Shown here piece after piece: positions 60,261 through 64,000 of a stretch of 64,000 nucleotides of DNA (positions are counted from its first letter, which is position 1; every line of letters starts with the position of its first letter). The notes under the pieces are model-generated. The model had not been told where the DNA came from. It worked only from the letters and a program-made list of their open reading frames with translations, and searched no databases. Location of the stretch: positions 1 to 64,000 of the forward strand of contig JABHFS010000163.1 of assembly GCA_018672475.1 (NCBI GenBank). Reading direction: 5' to 3'. This DNA is from Gemmatimonadota bacterium (lineage in GTDB: Bacteria; Latescibacterota; UBA2968; UBA8231). The position numbers and the translations under genes were made by a program.

Positions 60261-61205
60261 TCACTCGCCGCCTAACACTCGGTGCTCAAACATATGCATC
60301 AAGCGGTCGACATCGACCTTCATCGCGCAATCTACCGGGTAACCCTGACGCTCTTCTTCATCGCTAAAAGGGCGACGGTCGACTACGACCTGCCCAGTCG
60401 TCAATTCACCCATCGTTTCCACGTCGAGCACCAGTGTCTCCATCTCAAACAGCGACGAATCAATCCCCAAGGCAACGGCGGCCGGATCATGTAAATGCAC
60501 ACCTGCGTAATTATAGTGCTCTTGCTCAAAGGCGATAACGGTCCGGGTCGACTCCCGTATAAAACGGGCGATGGCATCATCGCGTCCCGCCAGCCGCGCC
60601 GCGATCGTCTCGGCAGCCAAACCGAGTTGATGTGTCACATCCAGCGGGATAAGCGACATATTGGTCTCGGCCTTAATCAACTGGTGAAAAGCGTGCGGAT
60701 CTGCGAAGCTATTGAACTCGCTGACCGGGGTGATATTGCCCGCCTCGGCCAGCGCCCCCCCCATAACCAACACGCGACGGGCTTGGTCGAGGATACCCGG
60801 CTGTTTCTTTTCGACCAGGGCCAAGTTCGTCAGCGGCCCAGTGGCGACAACGATCACCTCGCCAGGGCGAGCCTGAATGCCTTCGATGAGAAAGTCTAGC
60901 GCATTGCCCGCCGGCAGCATCTCCGGGTCGGGCAAGACCGCATCGCCCAATCCACTCTCGCCGTGCACCGCTGCGGCATGCACAAGCTTGCGGACTAGGG
61001 GCTCTCCGGCACCAACATAGACGGGGATCTCATCGCGGCCCATCAATTCCAAGACCTGCAGGGCGTTGCGCGTGGCTTGATTTAGCGGCACATTGCCAAA
61101 TACCGTCGATATGCCCAGTAGCTCCACTTCGGGAGACTGCAGAGCTAGCATGATGGCCAGCGCATCATCCACCCCCATATCGACGTCGAGAATAATCGGT
61201 TGCAT
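60261..61205 (-). CDS. Inosine-uridine preferring nucleoside hydrolase family protein
   Basis: 314 residues. The calcium-binding N-terminal motif DVDMGVDDALA is intact, followed by GISTVFGNVPLNQATRNALQVLELM, VVATGPLTNLALV, MGGAL and the substrate segment EFNSFADPHAF. It hydrolyses the N-glycosidic bond of ribonucleosides in the cytoplasm. Its ATG is 15 bases from the epimerase stop. Confidence 0.93.
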   Translation of the reverse strand: MQPIILDVDMGVDDALAIMLALQSPEVELLGISTVFGNVPLNQATRNALQVLELMGRDEIPVYVGAGEPLVRKLVHAAAVHGESGLGDAVLPDPEMLPAGNALDFLIEGIQARPGEVIVVATGPLTNLALVEKKQPGILDQARRVLVMGGALAEAGNITPVSEFNSFADPHAFHQLIKAETNMSLIPLDVTHQLGLAAETIAARLAGRDDAIARFIRESTRTVIAFEQEHYNYAGVHLHDPAAVALGIDSSLFEMETLVLDVETMGELTTGQVVVDRRPFSDEEERQGYPVDCAMKVDVDRLMHMFEHRVLGGE

Positions 61206-61220
61206 AAAATACCCCTATCG

Positions 61221-62015
61221 CTAGTCTTCAGCGCCGTCCTGCGCAATATAGCCCACGCGCTGCCTGGCGTTTTCTATGTCGACCCAGCGGCGCCGATTGT
61301 CTGACATCCCATAAAAAATATCGAATCGGACATCATCGTCTGCGTCTATGCAGCACTTGATCAACTCGGCGATATCGCGTTGGCTGCACCATATATCGCC
61401 CCGCCCATTGCGCGCCTCGTCTTCTCCGGTGACCCACCCAATGCGAATGCACAAACACGACATATCGTGGCTGTGGGCATAGACGCGAGCCAGCGACTCG
61501 CTCCACACCTTGCTCGCAGCGTAGAGGTTACGCGGCTGCGCGGGAGTCGCTGGGCTGACCTTGACGAGATCTTCAAACACCGAATCCGCTCCCCCTCCGA
61601 CCACGCTGCGATAGGGCTCTTCTTCGGTGTCGCCATGCGACACTTGGATCGTACTCGCCGAGATAACCCGACTCACTCCGGCTTCGCGACAAGCCTCGTA
61701 TATATTGTAGGCGCCTATAAGGTTATTATCGCGCAGACTCTCCCAACCCCGACCGGCCGGATCAGCGGCCATGTGCACCACCGCGTCCATGCCGGCGACC
61801 GCTCGCCGCACGCCCTCTATATCGGCAATATCGCACACCGAGAACCGCTCTTCAGATAGGTCAATGGTGCGTTGGTCAGAAATTCGCTCGGAAAGCGTCC
61901 GACGACGCCCAAGACCATAGAGCGCATAGCGGTCCGGCCACTGGCTCAAATACAAATAGGCGGCACTGCCGACAAGACCTGAAACTCCAGTAATCAGTAC
62001 CTTTTTAGGCGACAT
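61221..62015 (-). CDS. NAD-dependent epimerase/dehydratase (extended SDR)
   Basis: 264 residues. Rossmann start ITGVSGLVGSAAYLYL (GxxGxxG), the acidic segment DAVVHMAADP, and YAASKVWSESLARVYA carrying the YxxxK pair. ATG at 62015 has GGAAGG eight bases upstream; an ATG at 62030 is not followed by a spaced ribosome site. Substrate probably a nucleotide sugar or a uronate-like sugar; unassigned. Confidence 0.85.
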   Translation of the reverse strand: MSPKKVLITGVSGLVGSAAYLYLSQWPDRYALYGLGRRRTLSERISDQRTIDLSEERFSVCDIADIEGVRRAVAGMDAVVHMAADPAGRGWESLRDNNLIGAYNIYEACREAGVSRVISASTIQVSHGDTEEEPYRSVVGGGADSVFEDLVKVSPATPAQPRNLYAASKVWSESLARVYAHSHDMSCLCIRIGWVTGEDEARNGRGDIWCSQRDIAELIKCCIDADDDVRFDIFYGMSDNRRRWVDIENARQRVGYIAQDGAED

Positions 62016-62059
62016 AATTATACCTTCCATGGATATAAAAAAACAAGTAAGCAGAATGC

Positions 62060-63298
62060 TTATCGACCACCACCGCGATCGAGTGTTTCTGGCACTAAGC
62101 CGCCGAGAATCATCGCCCCTAAAAGCCCAATACCCGCAACAATCAGCGGCGCGGTGGCCAAACCGGCCAAATCGGCAATATGCCCGACGACCAATGGGCC
62201 TCCGGCATTGCCGAAATCACCGACAAAACGCCACATCCCGAGGAATTCGCCCCGAGATTCAACCGGTGCCAAATCGGCCCCCAAGGTCATCATCGTCCCT
62301 GACCCCAAACCATTGCCCAAGCCTATTAGCAGTGACACCCCCAACAACAAAGAGAAATCACCAGCCAAGGGGACCAAAGCCATACCGAATGACTGGATGA
62401 TAAAACTAGGCACATAGGCATATTTGCGCCCCCAGCGATCCATAATCACCCCAGCCGGATAAAACATCAGCATATCGATGGCCGATGACAGACTGATAAT
62501 CAACCCCACCTCGTGCAAGGCTAAACCCAAGACCTCGGCCGCATAGAGCGGAATGATGGCATGGCGGGCGGTGCGGATTAACTGGGCGCAAAGTTGCCCC
62601 GAGCCAGCGGTCAATAATGGCCGATAATGTGCCCTCAACACCGCGCCAAGTCGACTGCCGGTCGGCCTATCGCCCTTGTCTTTCTCCTCGTCCTCAACCC
62701 AAAGCAAGACCACGACAATGCACAATAGCCCCAAACCCGCAAAGACCAAAAACGGCATGCGCAAACCAAATGTAGCCCCGACAACACCCCCTACCGCCGG
62801 CCCAGCAAAAGTCCCGACCCGCCCCAATCCGCCGAGCATTGCGATTGAGCGCCCCCGTTGACCCGTCTGAATCAAGTCGGCAATGTATGCATGCCGGGAA
62901 ATCGTCCACAGCGCACTGCCCGCCCCCGAAAGAAAGCGCCACGCCAAAACCTCGGGCAAGCCCTGGGCCCAAAACAGGGCCAATACACCGCCGACATTTA
63001 GCGAAATCCCGAGCAACATGATCCGCTTGTGCCCCAGCCGGCGCACCAAGACACCCGCCGGCACATCAAAGAGCAACGTCCCCAAACCTTGCGCGGCCAA
63101 AACCCAGCCGACTATACCGTATGAAACTTCGAAAGATAGGGCATATACCGGCAGGATAGGGATAATCAGGCCACTGCAACAGGCCATAATTAGCGTCGGT
63201 AAATACACCGTACGCACCAAGTGTCCTGCTCCACTGAAAGAGGCTGACAGAAAGGATCCTTTCGCTCGAGGGTGGGGTAAGCAGTCAAAATAGATCAA
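62060..63298 (-). CDS. MFS transporter
   Basis: 412 residues, 12 membrane segments, with the family loop GVLVRRLGHKRIMLLG (a GxLaDrxGrr-like motif between helices 2 and 3) and the matching GVIMDRWGRKYAYVPS in the second half. Likely drug or sugar exporter. The start is uncertain: TTG 63298 has no ribosome site, TTG 63220 has GGAG upstream and would begin just before the first helix. Confidence 0.82.
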   Translation of the reverse strand: MIYFDCLPHPRAKGSFLSASFSGAGHLVRTVYLPTLIMACCSGLIIPILPVYALSFEVSYGIVGWVLAAQGLGTLLFDVPAGVLVRRLGHKRIMLLGISLNVGGVLALFWAQGLPEVLAWRFLSGAGSALWTISRHAYIADLIQTGQRGRSIAMLGGLGRVGTFAGPAVGGVVGATFGLRMPFLVFAGLGLLCIVVVLLWVEDEEKDKGDRPTGSRLGAVLRAHYRPLLTAGSGQLCAQLIRTARHAIIPLYAAEVLGLALHEVGLIISLSSAIDMLMFYPAGVIMDRWGRKYAYVPSFIIQSFGMALVPLAGDFSLLLGVSLLIGLGNGLGSGTMMTLGADLAPVESRGEFLGMWRFVGDFGNAGGPLVVGHIADLAGLATAPLIVAGIGLLGAMILGGLVPETLDRGGGR

Positions 63299-63428
63299 GC
63301 GAAAAACACCGGCAATGGAGCATTGACTCTTGATGGTTATAATTTTACATAAGTATTTTATTATTATATATCTTATGTGCGCACCGGGCTAATCTTCGAC
63401 TCCCCGTTCCCAGCGACGATCCCGCATA

Positions 63429-64000
63429 GTGAAAGACAAAGTCCTGCATTCTCTGCGCGACGCCATCCCCGCATCCGACAGCCTCAAGGCGCAAGCAACC
63501 CAATATAGGTATTTTCGAAACATTGCCGATCCCTGCCCTATTGCTAGACGACACCGGTACGGTGATCGATGTCAATGAGGCTTTTGTCGAATTCGGACGC
63601 CAGACCAAACCACTCGAACCCGACAGCAACCACAGCGGCCTTTCACTGCTCAAATTCGTCAACACCCCAGGCGGCATGGAGAGCTTGCAAGCATTGATCG
63701 ACGCGATGCTGCAAAGGGGTGAACTCGGCGCAATCGAAGGGGCAGTAGTCGAGAATGGCCACACCGCCACTGTCGTCGTGCGCGGCACGCCCTTGGAAGA
63801 CGGCGACGAACACACCATAGGCGGCGTATTAGTTGCGCGAGGATATCACCGAGCGCCGACGTCTATAAAAGCGCCGTCACAACCATCCTCGAAGTCCGCG
63901 ACGCGGGTCTGGACATGCGCTACCAGCGAAGACATTGAACGGGGCTTGCTGGCGCTACCCGACGCGCTACGCGAATTGGCCGTGCCTTTCGAGGACTACG
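63429..64000 (+). pseudogene. PAS-domain protein gene with several frame breaks, runs off the window
   Basis: From GTG 63429 the frame reads KDKVLHSLRDAIPASDSLKAQATQ; it must shift near 63505 to continue IFETLPIPALLLDDTGTVIDVNEAFVEFG, a clear PAS domain, to about 63835. The typical EDITERRRL end of a PAS domain, then YKSAVTTILEVRDAGLDMRY, then EDIERGLLALPDALRELAVPFEDY are each in different frames. Either a real pseudogene or poor assembly at this point. The 3' end lies outside the window. Confidence 0.5.

Noticed and set aside
1-64000. CRISPR array, tRNA, rRNA, integrase or insertion sequence
   Set aside because: No regularly spaced repeats, no cloverleaf sequence and no transposase-like protein were found when reading the gaps and genes.

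Overview
The window looks like one chromosomal segment of an uncultured, free-living heterotrophic bacterium with a Gram-negative-type gene set. Coding density is high, operons are short with 1-8 nt overlaps, and most of the DNA is GC-rich. A sulfatase, two PhyH-like dioxygenases, an alginate-lyase-like protein, Gfo/Idh/MocA oxidoreductases, an enolase-superfamily enzyme, TIM-barrel isomerases and an Mrp-type Na+/H+ antiporter suggest a marine or saline polysaccharide degrader. The mixture recalls Latescibacterota or Poribacteria-like lineages, but that placement is inference; there is no rRNA gene and I saw no tRNA gene.

Layout. 0-6.9 kb: sulfatase 3' end, then a minus-strand block of a histidine phosphatase, glcD, glcF, an L-rhamnose-mutarotase-like protein, an SDR and serC, with a structured RNA candidate before serC. 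6.9-13.9 kb: plus-strand pepA, Gfo/Idh/MocA, dcd, a large GT-C-like membrane protein and an M19 dipeptidase. 14-21.4 kb: M32 carboxypeptidase, enolase-superfamily enzyme, TIM-barrel isomerase, alpha-glucan phosphorylase and YigZ. 21.4-27.4 kb: folD and serS (with a highly folded palindromic element upstream), pdxH, a LysR regulator, a zinc-ribbon protein, a HAD hydrolase and broken genes (MocR-like, ComFB-like, roadblock-like). 27.8-39 kb: a long minus-strand series with an HD-domain protein, TPR/GT-C protein, purU, CoA-binding protein, gamma-glutamyltransferase, two PhyH-like dioxygenases, an alginate-lyase-like protein and a Na+/H+ antiporter. 39.2-46.5 kb: an nine-gene plus-strand Mrp/Mbh-type antiporter operon with three NuoL/M/N-like subunits. 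46.7-49.1 kb: degenerate GGDEF protein, gluconokinase, Gfo/Idh/MocA.

The most unusual part is 49.2-59.8 kb, made of two minus-strand transcription units. The upstream one encodes a receiver-only response regulator and a 1038-residue apparently cytoplasmic protein that joins a beta-propeller sensor to a sigma-54 AAA+ activator with a Fis-type HTH; a strong intrinsic terminator follows. The downstream one encodes a 79-residue exported-looking peptide, a glycosyltransferase-transglutaminase fusion, a GT2 glycosyltransferase, a TPR protein and a soluble histidine kinase, and ends at its own terminator. Palindromes built on ATACGAT lie upstream of both units, and both have a similar GG-N10-GA promoter-like motif. 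I propose this as a self-regulated peptide modification and export system of unknown type; its function is inference.

60.2-64 kb: nucleoside hydrolase, NAD-dependent epimerase, MFS transporter and a frame-broken PAS-domain gene running off the end.
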